64,000 nucleotides of DNA from Flavobacteriales bacterium. GTDB lineage: Bacteria; Bacteroidota; Bacteroidia; Flavobacteriales_D; Crocinitomicaceae. The stretch spans positions 1 through 64,000 of the forward strand of contig CANLIL010000004.1 of NCBI GenBank assembly GCA_947491305.1, given 5' to 3'. Below are positions 27,643 through 36,834 of this stretch, one piece after another (within the stretch, counting starts at the first letter, position 1; the number at the start of each line of letters is the position of its first letter). The notes under the pieces are model-generated. The model did no database searches. It saw only the letters and a list, made by a program, of their open reading frames with translations, and was not told where the DNA came from. Made by a program: the position numbers and the translations under genes.

Positions 27643-29769
27643 ATGCAGCAATTTGATCAGCAAACACTCAATGATTTAGAATTTTCAACCATACAAGAAT
27701 GGCTGGTTGAGAACGGTATTGGTCCAACTGCTCGTGAACGATTGCAAGAATTGACACCAAGCACGCATTTTCCTACAATTGAAAAAGAACTCAATAAAGT
27801 CAATGAATTGGTTCAAATTCGATTAAATGGTGAAAGTTTTCCAGCTTTAGATTTTGAAGAATTAAAAGCAGAATTACGTTTATTACCCATTAAAAATGCT
27901 GTTTTAACGTTAGAAGGTTACATTCGCATTGTTCGTGCATCTGAATTAGTGAATGCATTACTTTATTTTTTCGATAAACGAGCAGCAGATTTCCCTTTGC
28001 TATTCAATCAATTAGAGGCTGCATATTTCACAACAGAAATTATTGATGCTATTGAAAAAGTATTTGATAAAACTGGAAATGTTAAGGACGATGCATCTAA
28101 ATTATTAGCAGAAATTCGCCAAAAAATCAAAGTAATTCGCAATCAAATCAATAAAAACTTTGACAAAGAAATTCGAAAATTAACCAAAGAAAATGTTTTA
28201 GGCGACACGCGTGAGGCATTTGTCAACGACCGCCGTGTTTTAACAATTGTTTCTACCTATAAAAGAAAAGTACCTGGAACCGTTGTTGGTTCAAGTAAAA
28301 CAGGAAGTTTAACGTTTATTGAACCACAAGTTAACCTTCAGCTCAACAATGAGTTAGAAATGCTTTTGGATGATGAACGAAAAGAGATTTTCAGAATTTT
28401 ACAGGCGTTAACGAAAGAAATCGCATTGTTTACGCCCTTGATTGAAGCGTATCAACGCATCATAACAGAAATTGATTTCATCAATGCTAAAGCACGTTTA
28501 GCGTTAGAAATAAACGGTGTTTTACCTGGAATAGTTTCAGATACTACGATTGAATTAATCGATGCATTCCACCCTATTTTATGGAAAAACAACAAAGAAT
28601 TGGGTAAAAAAACCTATTCACAATATATTCAGATGGATAAATTTTCTCGAATGTTAGTGATTTCAGGTCCCAATGCTGGTGGAAAAAGCATCACATTAAA
28701 AACAATCGGTTTATTGCAATTAATGTTGCAAGCTGGCTTATTAGTCCCGGTGAATCCAAACAGCAAAATGTGTTTTTTTCAACAAATCTTAACAGATATT
28801 GGCGACAATCAATCCATTGAAAATGAATTAAGTACTTATTCCTACCGTTTAAAAAGAATGAACTATTTTTTATCGGTAGCCAACAAACGGACCTTGTTAT
28901 TATTGGATGAATTTGGAACTGGTTCTGATCCCGATTTAGGTGGTGCATTAGCGGAAGTATTTTTTGAAGAATTGTACAATCGAAGAAGTTTTGGAGTAAT
29001 CACAACGCACTATGCGACAATAAAACTCAAAGCTGACCAACTTAAAAATGCAATTAATGGTTGTATGTTATTCAATACAGAAACACTTGAACCCTTGTAT
29101 AAATTTTCTATTGGTCAACCTGGAAGCTCGTTTACGTTTGAAGTAGCTCAAATAAACGGAATTCCGTTGTCATTAATTGAAGATGCAAAAACACGATTGG
29201 ACGAGCATAAAGTCAAAATGGATAAATTGTTGAGCGAGTTACAGCGTGAAAAAACATATTTAGAACGTTTAAACTCCGAACATGTAGAAGCCCAAGTTTC
29301 AGCACAAACAGCTAAAAACGATTACTTGGAAAAGAAAACGCGTTACGATGAAAAACTCAAAACGCAACAAGCAACTATTGAACGTGATAATAAATACTTG
29401 AATGCAGGCAAAAAAATGCTTTCATTTATTGATCGTTTCACGGTTAAATCGCGTAAAAAAGACGTCAACAAACCATTAATTGACGAAGTCATAAAATACA
29501 TTTCAGTTGAAAAATCTAAAATAGAAGAAGTGAAACGAACTGTTTTACTTAAATCGAAGATTGCAACGCCTAAAAATGCACCTAAACGAGCGCTAAAATC
29601 ACTAAATGATCCACATCAGCGCGCTAAAATCGTGATTGGCTCCACCGTTAAATTAATCGAAACAAAACAAACAGGTACTGTTGAAAATTGCGTAGGTGAT
29701 GCAATTACAGTTGTATTTGGTTTCATTCGAATGAAAGTTGAGCGAGAAAAATTAAGTTGGTTGAAGTGA
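27643..29769 (+). CDS. MutS2-family ATPase without Smr domain
   Basis: This is a MutS2-type protein. It has the MutS lever and core region (about residues 30-320) and an ABC-type ATPase with Walker A GPNAGGKS (about residue 345), Walker B LLLLDEFGTGSDP and the TTHYATIK H-loop. A coiled coil (about 510-620) and a small beta domain follow. MutS2 suppresses recombination or rescues collided ribosomes, depending on the species. The protein ends at 708 residues without the C-terminal Smr nuclease domain of the ~780-residue Firmicute form. It begins 5 bases after a -7 element. Confidence 0.9.
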   Translation: MQQFDQQTLNDLEFSTIQEWLVENGIGPTARERLQELTPSTHFPTIEKELNKVNELVQIRLNGESFPALDFEELKAELRLLPIKNAVLTLEGYIRIVRASELVNALLYFFDKRAADFPLLFNQLEAAYFTTEIIDAIEKVFDKTGNVKDDASKLLAEIRQKIKVIRNQINKNFDKEIRKLTKENVLGDTREAFVNDRRVLTIVSTYKRKVPGTVVGSSKTGSLTFIEPQVNLQLNNELEMLLDDERKEIFRILQALTKEIALFTPLIEAYQRIITEIDFINAKARLALEINGVLPGIVSDTTIELIDAFHPILWKNNKELGKKTYSQYIQMDKFSRMLVISGPNAGGKSITLKTIGLLQLMLQAGLLVPVNPNSKMCFFQQILTDIGDNQSIENELSTYSYRLKRMNYFLSVANKRTLLLLDEFGTGSDPDLGGALAEVFFEELYNRRSFGVITTHYATIKLKADQLKNAINGCMLFNTETLEPLYKFSIGQPGSSFTFEVAQINGIPLSLIEDAKTRLDEHKVKMDKLLSELQREKTYLERLNSEHVEAQVSAQTAKNDYLEKKTRYDEKLKTQQATIERDNKYLNAGKKMLSFIDRFTVKSRKKDVNKPLIDEVIKYISVEKSKIEEVKRTVLLKSKIATPKNAPKRALKSLNDPHQRAKIVIGSTVKLIETKQTGTVENCVGDAITVVFGFIRMKVEREKLSWLK

Positions 29770-29783
29770 TTTTAGTGAATAAA

Positions 29784-30632
29784 TCATTCATTTATTCGAA
29801 GCCAATATGATCCACCATGTTTTTCAACACCTTTTAGATGATTGTGATTCCAAATCGGTGCAATAATATCAGCTAATTCTCTGTCTTCAAAAATGAAATA
29901 ATTGGGTAAAATTGTTTCGTATTTTTTAGGATTTGCTAATAAGTACATCGCCAAACCATATTGTTCTGAATAAAATCGATCACACATAAATTGAGGGTAA
30001 TCATACGGCAAATAAACATCGTGAATATGAACGATAACTCCTTTTTTTAAGCGCGGTAATATTTCTAAAAAAAATACCATTGCATCTGAATTTGGCAAAA
30101 TTCGATGAGAATTATCTACAAATAATATATCGTTTTCATTTAATTCATCTAAAATATTAAAATCAATATTTTCAAATGGTTCTCTAATTATTTTTGAAGC
30201 TAAATGGTCTATTTCAGCACGTGGCATTGGATCAATCGAAATAATTTGAGTCGTTAAATTTTGTTCGGTTTTAGCCTTAAACGCGACTTTTGTTGAATTT
30301 CCAGAGCCAATCTCTATGTACTTATTTGGCTTATATTCATTCATAATGGTATAAATACCTATAATATCTAAACCTGGTAAAAAACCATTATTCCATGTTG
30401 GCTTTGTTGAATCTATTTCTGTTTTTGCATCCTTGATCATCCAAATAAATTCTTTTAATGACAATGCTTTTAATAAGAATTGTTTGTATGACTCCCTATT
30501 TGCATCGATTATTTTGTACAATTCTCCATGAGCAGGTTTCCCAAATCCATACCTAGGTTTTAAATCAACTTTATAATCAAGGAATAAATTTTGAAATTTT
30601 GGGCTTAAGAATCTGTAAAGCTGTTTAATCAT
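29784..30632 (-). CDS. Class I SAM-dependent methyltransferase (Methyltransf_24-like)
   Basis: A Rossmann methyltransferase core is present. The SAM loop is YIEIGSGNSTKVA (about residue 100), strand 2 ends in ISIDP, and the VDNSHR and VIVHIHDVYLP segments resemble Methyltransf_24/CmcI-like enzymes. The N-terminal ~90 residues are helical and unassigned. The substrate is unknown. Related proteins often modify sugars or small molecules. The gene is convergent with mutS2 and has no obvious operon partner. Length 282 residues. Confidence 0.7.
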   Translation of the reverse strand: MIKQLYRFLSPKFQNLFLDYKVDLKPRYGFGKPAHGELYKIIDANRESYKQFLLKALSLKEFIWMIKDAKTEIDSTKPTWNNGFLPGLDIIGIYTIMNEYKPNKYIEIGSGNSTKVAFKAKTEQNLTTQIISIDPMPRAEIDHLASKIIREPFENIDFNILDELNENDILFVDNSHRILPNSDAMVFFLEILPRLKKGVIVHIHDVYLPYDYPQFMCDRFYSEQYGLAMYLLANPKKYETILPNYFIFEDRELADIIAPIWNHNHLKGVEKHGGSYWLRINE

Positions 30633-30709
30633 TTTGAAATTTTTATTGTTAGAATTATCAAAAATAAAGATTAAAAATTGATTTTAGTTCGAAAACAACT
30701 TTAAAACTA

Positions 30710-30739
30710 AATGGCTGTCTCCAAAAGAAAACAGCCATT
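30710..30739 (-). terminator. Hairpin after the 49-residue small gene
   Basis: A perfect 9-bp stem AATGGCTGT/ACAGCCATT lies a few bases beyond the stop codon of the small gene. On the minus strand it is followed by a weak T-rich stretch (TAGTTTT), so it is a plausible but not ideal terminator. Confidence 0.55.
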
Positions 30740-30743
30740 CAAG

Positions 30744-30893
30744 TTAATTTAATCGAATGATTAATTGATATTTTTTTGTTTTAACAACTTCTGTTGATTT
30801 ACTATAATTTAAAATCTGAAGAAGTACGTTGTTAGATGGTGCAAGTTTCAACTCTTTTGCTGGAGCACTTTTAGAAGGGTAATTTTTATACAT
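30744..30893 (-). CDS. 49-residue small protein, absent from the ORF track
   Basis: A minus-strand frame from ATG 30893 to TAA 30744 encodes 49 residues. The N-terminal third is basic and disordered, then APSNNVLLQILNYSKSTEVV and a Lys-rich segment lead to a hydrophobic C-terminus ending IIRLN. From memory, many Bacteroidota carry small proteins of the pattern PSxxxxxxILxFSKxxxVVKxK...xILN; this one fits well, so I regard it as real. Its function is unknown. It lies in an otherwise empty gap between the VWA and methyltransferase genes and is followed by a hairpin. No TAnnTTTG element is visible upstream. Confidence 0.65.
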   Translation of the reverse strand: MYKNYPSKSAPAKELKLAPSNNVLLQILNYSKSTEVVKTKKYQLIIRLN

Positions 30894-30971
30894 AGGCAAT
30901 ATCTTTTTTTTTATAAAACGATGAACTTATGTTTTTAGTATAACTGAAATAAATTATTATTGTTTTTCTGT

Positions 30972-33056
30972 TTAATAGGCTCCAAACCAACGGCGTAAAA
31001 ACCACTCTAAAGAAAGGAATAACAACAATAAGAAAAATAGTATTTTGTAATCTATTAAATCATTAAAATTGATTTCTTCATACGAAACACTGGTTATATC
31101 TTTCCTGTTTTTTAAATCTTGTAGCATTTCTTTGTACTTATCTAACGTGTAAAAAGCACCTTTTGAACCTTTCGCCAATTGCTGTAAAACACCATGATTG
31201 GCTGCATTATCCAAATCTTCAACGCCAATGTCTTCAACAATAAAAACACCTGATTTTTTAAAGGATTTAGCATTATAGGTAGTTTTAGCAAACCATGTAT
31301 ATTTTCCAGGATTTAATTTTCCTAGGTTCAATTTATAAAAATCACCTACAACAGAAAATTGATTGTTCAAGATTTTTCCTGAACCATTCACTAATTTAAA
31401 ATCAATCAAGGGGGTTGTAATCGACTCCATTGATTCGTTATAAAAATTCGCATTAATCGTAATATCTTCAGCTTTTGTAAAGCGTTTTGGAGTTGTAATT
31501 TTTAATTGATCTCTGTTTTCTTTTACCACTAAAAATTGAACCATTTTTGTTATCAATTCACTAAAATGATCAAAGGATTTGGTACGTGTATAATCATTGA
31601 TTTTCCAACGCCAAATACCTTCACCAAACACAACACCATTTTTACGACCTTCTTTCTGTTGAAAATAAACTAAAGGTGCTGATTTAGAGATTTGTCCTAC
31701 TCGCTGATACATTAAAACTGCTAAATCATTCGCGGCAGTAATTGACCCAAATTTTGCTTGCAAGGGAGGGAAAAAAGAAATGGCTTCTTGTGTTTCAGGA
31801 CTTAATTCAAATTGCTGAAACCCCTTATTGAATGTACCTTGCAATTCATCTGCCTGGTAATTTTTTCCCGAGATGTTTAATCCAATGTTTAATTTTTGCA
31901 CAACAGAATTTGTTGTTGAAGGTCCAATAAAATATAAGGTTGGAATTTTAGCGGTTTGTATGGCGTTTACAATTGCAGGATCATAACCATTAGATGGATT
32001 GTGCCAAACGATTAAATTATAACCTTTAACTACTTTGTTCCAATCTTTCATTAATGCCGTTTCAACTTGGTTGTTCAAATCAGCTTCAAGCACTTGTTTC
32101 AGCGCAGCAATATCAGGATGTGGCGCATTGGCTAACAATAATATTTTATTGCGCGAATCAATCACTTCAATGTAAAACACGCGTTTATTATTGGAATAAT
32201 TCAATTCATTGGTCGCCGAACTGACTTGAATTGTATATGTTTGAAACCCAATTTCATTCGCATCAACATCAAAATTAAGGTGTTGAAAATCGTGCACACT
32301 TTTAGTATAGCGAATACCTTTTTTAGCAATGATTTTCCCATTTTTTAATACACTTACCATTGCAGGTGCACCGCCCATTTTAATGCCTTCCAAATCTACT
32401 TCAATTGGAAATGAGTTTTTATAAAACGCCACCTCATTCACCGATACATTTTTAATCAACTGGTCTTTTTTAGACAAGGTATCTCCTACTCCTAAAGCAT
32501 AAACTGGTGTGAATTTTAGTTTTTCAGCACTGTAAATCGGATGCACACCTTTGTTATAATTTCCATCTGAAATAAGAATCACACCACCGATGTTTCGTGT
32601 GTAATAATCTGAATTTATTTTTTCAAATGCAGCTGAAAGATTCGTAAAAAGTCCATTTAAGGGATTGTTGCGTGAATAGACAGCTTGGTCATCAACATGC
32701 ATTTCAACCAATGAATAATCAGCTGCCAATGCTGTTCTAATTTCATTCTGAAAAGCTTGAATGGTCGGTTTTACCCGTGAACTATCTTTATAATTTAACA
32801 ACGAAGAAGAATTATCAACTACAGAAATAATAATCGGCTTTTCAATTCTTAAGTTGGTTGCTTCAAATAATATGCCCAATATCAACGCACCTACAATGAA
32901 TAAAACCGCTGTTCTTAATCCAATCATCAACATTCGCCATTGCTTTGCTAACGATAAAAACCAGGCATTCTTTGCATACAACCATTTGGCAGTAATAAAA
33001 GAAATTAGCGCCCACGGTATGAGCCAGAATAATGAATGATCAGAAAATACTTGCAT
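30972..33056 (-). CDS. VWA-domain membrane protein (Bat-like)
   Basis: Two membrane segments lie at the N-terminus (about residues 8-24 and 43-65). A von Willebrand A domain follows with a MIDAS-type motif VVDNSSSLL (about residue 82) and LISDGNYNKG. The central part is beta-rich and contains a glutamine-amidotransferase-like stretch. A single membrane segment closes the C-terminus (LLLLFLSLEWFLRRWFG). This architecture matches large VWA proteins of Bacteroidota that are related to BatA/BatB and N-terminal double-transmembrane proteins. The role is unknown; protein-protein contact in the periplasm is inferred. Length 694 residues. Confidence 0.75.
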   Translation of the reverse strand: MQVFSDHSLFWLIPWALISFITAKWLYAKNAWFLSLAKQWRMLMIGLRTAVLFIVGALILGILFEATNLRIEKPIIISVVDNSSSLLNYKDSSRVKPTIQAFQNEIRTALAADYSLVEMHVDDQAVYSRNNPLNGLFTNLSAAFEKINSDYYTRNIGGVILISDGNYNKGVHPIYSAEKLKFTPVYALGVGDTLSKKDQLIKNVSVNEVAFYKNSFPIEVDLEGIKMGGAPAMVSVLKNGKIIAKKGIRYTKSVHDFQHLNFDVDANEIGFQTYTIQVSSATNELNYSNNKRVFYIEVIDSRNKILLLANAPHPDIAALKQVLEADLNNQVETALMKDWNKVVKGYNLIVWHNPSNGYDPAIVNAIQTAKIPTLYFIGPSTTNSVVQKLNIGLNISGKNYQADELQGTFNKGFQQFELSPETQEAISFFPPLQAKFGSITAANDLAVLMYQRVGQISKSAPLVYFQQKEGRKNGVVFGEGIWRWKINDYTRTKSFDHFSELITKMVQFLVVKENRDQLKITTPKRFTKAEDITINANFYNESMESITTPLIDFKLVNGSGKILNNQFSVVGDFYKLNLGKLNPGKYTWFAKTTYNAKSFKKSGVFIVEDIGVEDLDNAANHGVLQQLAKGSKGAFYTLDKYKEMLQDLKNRKDITSVSYEEINFNDLIDYKILFFLLLLFLSLEWFLRRWFGAY

Positions 33057-33221
33057 ACAGACTTCGAATTTACAAAAGATTCAGGGATCGCTGAAAGCAT
33101 TTTTAAGGAATTTTATGGTTTCAATTGAAAAAAGAGCTTTTTGATAAATAACTCAACCCAATAGAAACGATATCGCGACCTTTTTTTAGTACTAAAGTTT
33201 TGTGTTGAAGTTTTTTTGAAG

Positions 33222-33229
33222 TAAGTTTG
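33222..33229 (+). promoter_or_regulatory. TAnnTTTG -7 element of the dehydrogenase gene
   Basis: TAAGTTTG matches the consensus and lies 80 bases before the ATG at 33310, which leaves a long leader. Confidence 0.5.
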
Positions 33230-33256
33230 CTCCAATTTAACAGCCGTGTTTTTTAG

Positions 33257-33277
33257 CTTGTTTACAATACAAACAAG
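33257..33277. promoter_or_regulatory. Inverted repeat in the dehydrogenase leader
   Basis: CTTGTTT and AAACAAG form a perfect 7-bp inverted repeat around a 7-base centre. It lies downstream of the -7 element, where a repressor would block transcription. It shares CTTGTTTACAA with the mutS2 promoter. Confidence 0.4.
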
Positions 33278-33309
33278 TGAATAAAAACCTCATCAAACAA
33301 ATAATAAAT

Positions 33310-34200
33310 ATGAAAAAAGTAGCCGTTATTGGATCAGGTACAATGGGAAATGGAATTGCACATGTATTTGCACAATTTGGATACGAAGTGTCATTAATTG
33401 ATATTTCACAAGCTTCTTTGGATAAAGGAATGGCAACAATTGCTAAAAACCTTGATCGTCAAGTAGCAAAAGAAGCCATCACAGAAGCAGCTAAAGAAGC
33501 AACAATTGCAAATTTGACAACTTTCACTTCTATGGAAGAAGGTGTTAAAGGTGTAGATTTAGTTGTAGAAGCGGCTACAGAAAATATTGATTTAAAATTA
33601 AAAATCTTTGCTGATCTTGATAAATATACTGCTCCTCATGTAATTTTAGCATCGAATACATCTTCGATATCTATTACACAGATTGCAGCTGTAACTTCTC
33701 GACCTGACAAAGTAATTGGAATGCATTTTATGAATCCAGTTCCTGTGATGAAATTAGTAGAAATCATACGTGGTTACTCAACTTCTGATGAAGTAACTTC
33801 AACGATTATGGAAACTTCTCGTAAGTTAAATAAAGTGCCTGTTGAAGTAAATGATTATCCAGGTTTTGTTGCCAATCGAATTTTAATGCCGATGATCAAT
33901 GAAGCCATCATTACTTTATTTGAAGGTGTTGCTGGTGTTGAAGAGATTGATACGGTGATGAAATTAGGCATGGCTCATCCTATGGGTCCATTGCAATTAG
34001 CAGATTTCATTGGATTGGATGTTTGTTTAGCAATTTTGAATGTTTTGCACGAAGGTTTTGGCAATCCAAAATATGCGCCATGTCCACTTTTAGTGAATAT
34101 GGTAATGGCAGGAAAAAAAGGAGTGAAATCTGGAGAAGGGTTTTACAGTTGGAGCCATGGAACGAAAGATCTAATCGTTTCACCAAATTTTAAGAAATAA
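33310..34200 (+). CDS. 3-hydroxybutyryl-CoA dehydrogenase
   Basis: This cytoplasmic enzyme oxidises (S)-3-hydroxyacyl-CoA, mainly hydroxybutyryl-CoA, with NAD(P). The Rossmann loop is VIGSGTMGNGIAH at the N-terminus. The motif HFMNPVPVMKLVEII carries the catalytic His, and NRILMPMINEA and the C-terminal GPLQLADFIGLD are diagnostic. I chose the ATG at 33310 (296 residues) over GTG 33277, because family members start 3-5 residues before the Rossmann strand. The thiolase at 50 kb could act in the same pathway. A terminator follows. Confidence 0.94.
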   Translation: MKKVAVIGSGTMGNGIAHVFAQFGYEVSLIDISQASLDKGMATIAKNLDRQVAKEAITEAAKEATIANLTTFTSMEEGVKGVDLVVEAATENIDLKLKIFADLDKYTAPHVILASNTSSISITQIAAVTSRPDKVIGMHFMNPVPVMKLVEIIRGYSTSDEVTSTIMETSRKLNKVPVEVNDYPGFVANRILMPMINEAIITLFEGVAGVEEIDTVMKLGMAHPMGPLQLADFIGLDVCLAILNVLHEGFGNPKYAPCPLLVNMVMAGKKGVKSGEGFYSWSHGTKDLIVSPNFKK

Positions 34201-34215
34201 AGAACTTATATGTAT

Positions 34216-34247
34216 AAAAAAACCACCTTTTTGAGGTGGTTTTTTTA
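34216..34247. terminator. Bidirectional intrinsic terminator
   Basis: A perfect stem AACCACCT/AGGTGGTT with loop TTTTG is flanked by A and T runs. It lies between the convergent dehydrogenase and menB genes. Confidence 0.92.
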
Positions 34248-34264
34248 TTAAAATCTATATGAAA

Positions 34265-35086
34265 TCAAGGAAATTTAGGGAATTTCTGAAAATCCGGGTC
34301 TCTTTTTTCTAAAAAAGCATGTTTTCCTTCTTGCGCTTCTTCCGTTAAATAAAACATTAGTGTTGCGTCACCAGCCAATTCCATAATTCCGTGTTGACCA
34401 TCCAATTCTGCATTTAAACCGCGTTTAATCATACGAATTGCCAACGGACTTCTTTTCATAATCGTTTGACACCACTGAACAGTTGTGTCTTCTAAATCTT
34501 CAAATGGAACGACTTTGTTCACCATTCCCATTTTTTCAGCTTCTTCAGCGGTATATTGTTCACACAAAAACCAAATTTCACGAGCTTTCTTTTGTCCAAC
34601 ACAACGTGCTAAATAAGACGAACCAAATCCACCATCAAAGCTTCCTACTTTAGGCCCAGTTTGACCAAAACGCGCATTTTCAGAGGCTATTGTTAAATCA
34701 CAAACTACGTGTAAAACGTGTCCACCACCAATTGCATAACCATTTACCATAGCAATCACAGGTTTTGGCATAGAACGAATTGCTTTGTGTAAATCCAACA
34801 CATTTAAGCGAGGAACACCATTTTCAGAAATGTAACCACCAATACCTTTTACATTTTGATCACCACCTGAACAAAAAGCTTTATCTCCAGCTCCTGTTAA
34901 TACGATGACACTAATATCGTTGCGTTCTCTACAAATATTCATTGCATCTAACATTTCCATATTTGTTTCAGGACGAAAAGCATTGTAAACACGCGGTCGA
35001 TTGATGGTTATTTTAGCAATCCCTTCAAAGAAATCAAATTTAATGTCTGTATAGTTTTTAATCGTTGTCCAATTTCTTGTTGCCAT
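34265..35086 (-). CDS. menB: 1,4-dihydroxy-2-naphthoyl-CoA synthase
   Basis: MenB cyclises o-succinylbenzoyl-CoA in menaquinone synthesis, the respiratory quinone of this phylum. It is a crotonase-fold enzyme. The segments [29 protein letters not shown] and especially the MenB-specific [13 protein letters not shown] are present, and the C-terminus ends with the usual [10 protein letters not shown]-type tail. The length of 273 residues is exact for the family. It has its own -7 element and no other men genes beside it. Confidence 0.97.
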   Translation of the reverse strand: MATRNWTTIKNYTDIKFDFFEGIAKITINRPRVYNAFRPETNMEMLDAMNICRERNDISVIVLTGAGDKAFCSGGDQNVKGIGGYISENGVPRLNVLDLHKAIRSMPKPVIAMVNGYAIGGGHVLHVVCDLTIASENARFGQTGPKVGSFDGGFGSSYLARCVGQKKAREIWFLCEQYTAEEAEKMGMVNKVVPFEDLEDTTVQWCQTIMKRSPLAIRMIKRGLNAELDGQHGIMELAGDATLMFYLTEEAQEGKHAFLEKRDPDFQKFPKFP

Positions 35087-35102
35087 AAGTGTATTTTTTT
35101 GT

Positions 35103-35110
35103 CAAATTTA
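35103..35110 (-). promoter_or_regulatory. TAnnTTTG -7 element of menB
   Basis: On the minus strand TAAATTTG matches the consensus and ends 16 bases before the menB ATG. Confidence 0.6.
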
Positions 35111-35144
35111 CTAAGTGTTTTTGGGAAAGGAAAGAAAAAATAGC

Positions 35145-36038
35145 TTAACTTCCTTTTGGAGTATACATCGTAACTCCTTTTTCATAATATGCATTAAGCA
35201 TCGTTTCATACATTCCATCTGCAGAAACAACCAAGGTTGGTGCTTTTCCAATTTTGGAATGAAACAAAACTCCCGCTTCTTCAAAAAGTGGAATTAACGC
35301 ATCACATTTCCTTTTTTTGCTTTGAGCTGGATCATGAACGAATATTTCCATCTCTTTTAATTCACCATTTTCTTTTTGCACTTTCACGTTAAAAGCCGTT
35401 GGATAATACACTGGGAATTTAAAGTTTGAAACTGCATCTTCTAATAAATGTAAACTCGTTCCAGCATTGGCAAACGTAACACCTATGTATAAGATTTTAC
35501 CCTTTTTCTCCGTTAATTTATAAAACGGACTGTTTTTAGTATAGGGTGTTTTTTCTCCAAAATGTGTCTGAGTAAAATATTCAGCATCTGGTCCAATACA
35601 TGATACCGGTTCTGTTGGATGCTCACTTCTTTTCGCTCCAGGTAATAAACGGAAATATTCACTGATCGCTCCAAGTTTAGAAACCGAATTTTTTACATCA
35701 AAAAGCCTGTTTTTTTTGATATAATTAAGTTGAAATTCAGCATTTGGTGAATTTGGCATTAACACATTTCCTTTCTCACCTATAACAGCAAATAAAGCTT
35801 CAACAAGGTCTTTTGGACCATTTTTTAAATACCCAATTTTTGACAAACTCGAATGAATCAATACACTTTCACCTTTTTGAATTCCGCAATCAATTAAATC
35901 TTGAATTAATTGATCTTTTGAAATAAACGCATTCTTTACTTGTTGTTGTTTTAAATGAGCTTGTTGCTGTTTCTTTTTATATTTCCTATAAAAAGACAAA
36001 AGAAATGAAGGACTTAAAGCTCGAATTATATCACGCAT
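35145..36038 (-). CDS. AAC(3)-family N-acetyltransferase
   Basis: The protein belongs to the aminoglycoside 3-N-acetyltransferase fold family. It contains SVLIHSSLSKIGYL near residue 60, the conserved RSEHPTEPVSCIGPDAE (with the family His) and SPFYKL. Chromosomal members in Bacteroidota are usually not proven resistance enzymes and may acetylate sugars or other amines. The basic N-terminal ~40 residues are extra. It is the last gene of a three-gene minus-strand operon, one base after the TonB-like gene. A resistance phenotype should not be assumed. Confidence 0.82.
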   Translation of the reverse strand: MRDIIRALSPSFLLSFYRKYKKKQQQAHLKQQQVKNAFISKDQLIQDLIDCGIQKGESVLIHSSLSKIGYLKNGPKDLVEALFAVIGEKGNVLMPNSPNAEFQLNYIKKNRLFDVKNSVSKLGAISEYFRLLPGAKRSEHPTEPVSCIGPDAEYFTQTHFGEKTPYTKNSPFYKLTEKKGKILYIGVTFANAGTSLHLLEDAVSNFKFPVYYPTAFNVKVQKENGELKEMEIFVHDPAQSKKRKCDALIPLFEEAGVLFHSKIGKAPTLVVSADGMYETMLNAYYEKGVTMYTPKGS

Positions 36039-36039
36039 A

Positions 36040-36834
36040 TCATTGAGCTACAAATGTATATAAAATACTTCCTTCTTGCGATTTTGGTGCGTTTGCACTG
36101 AAACTAAAACGAGATATTTTAGCATATTTCACAGCTTGTTCAATCATGCAACCATTGGCGTTTGAACTTTTAGCAGGCAAATAAACCGCATTCGTTACTG
36201 AACCATTAGAATTAACAGAAATTTGAACATATACGCGACCAAATGATCCATGACCACATGTATACCCAGGATTTCGGACATACCAATTATTATTTTGATG
36301 CGGTGAGCGATCAGCTAAAGACCAATCTACCATTACATTTCCTGCAAAAGCAGTGTTACCACCTTTTTGGTTAGTTGCAGTTTGTTTTGTTGCGGATGAA
36401 GTCGCTTTTGCTGCTAGATTTTTACGGTTATCCATCTCTTGCTGAATAGCTTTACGTTTCTCAGCGCCACCAGCCTCAACAAATAATTGCCGCTCAAAAT
36501 CTTTCACTGATTGTTCAATTGATTTTGCTGAGGAAGAAGCTGTTGCTTTGTTTTCATTATAATCATCCATAGAGCGTTGACGCGTGTCATTCACATCACG
36601 CGCCATATTTTTCACAGGTCCTGCTTCTTGATTGGATTGAATTTCAAAATTCTCTGGTGTTAATTCAAGTTCGTCTTTTATTATTTCAACACTTGTTTGG
36701 TCAAAAAATGGTTGTATTGGAAAAGCGCGTTCTACTGTTTCTATTTCCAAATAAATAAAAACAGCAATGTAAACAGCAAAAGCAGCTACAAAACCGTATT
36801 TATAACGATCCAATATATAGAACAACTTATTCAC
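36040..36834 (-). CDS. TonB-like / TonB C-terminal domain protein
   Basis: An N-terminal membrane anchor (about residues 14-30) is followed by a charged, low-complexity, coiled region (about 60-160). The C-terminal globular domain contains a strand pattern RVYVQISVNSNGSVTNAVYL, which is the TonB/TolA-type C-terminal fold signature (V.V.i...G.v..a.v). Two cysteines (GYTCGHG and ANGCMIE) may form a disulfide. It may transduce energy from the inner membrane to an outer-membrane receptor, but no ExbB/ExbD or receptor is adjacent. It overlaps the WG-repeat gene by 8 bases. Confidence 0.72.
   Translation of the reverse strand: MNKLFYILDRYKYGFVAAFAVYIAVFIYLEIETVERAFPIQPFFDQTSVEIIKDELELTPENFEIQSNQEAGPVKNMARDVNDTRQRSMDDYNENKATASSSAKSIEQSVKDFERQLFVEAGGAEKRKAIQQEMDNRKNLAAKATSSATKQTATNQKGGNTAFAGNVMVDWSLADRSPHQNNNWYVRNPGYTCGHGSFGRVYVQISVNSNGSVTNAVYLPAKSSNANGCMIEQAVKYAKISRFSFSANAPKSQEGSILYTFVAQ

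Noticed and set aside
35145-36038. Aminoglycoside-resistance gene call
   Set aside because: The fold matches AAC(3), but the gene sits in a chromosomal envelope operon with no mobile-element signs. Resistance is not supported.
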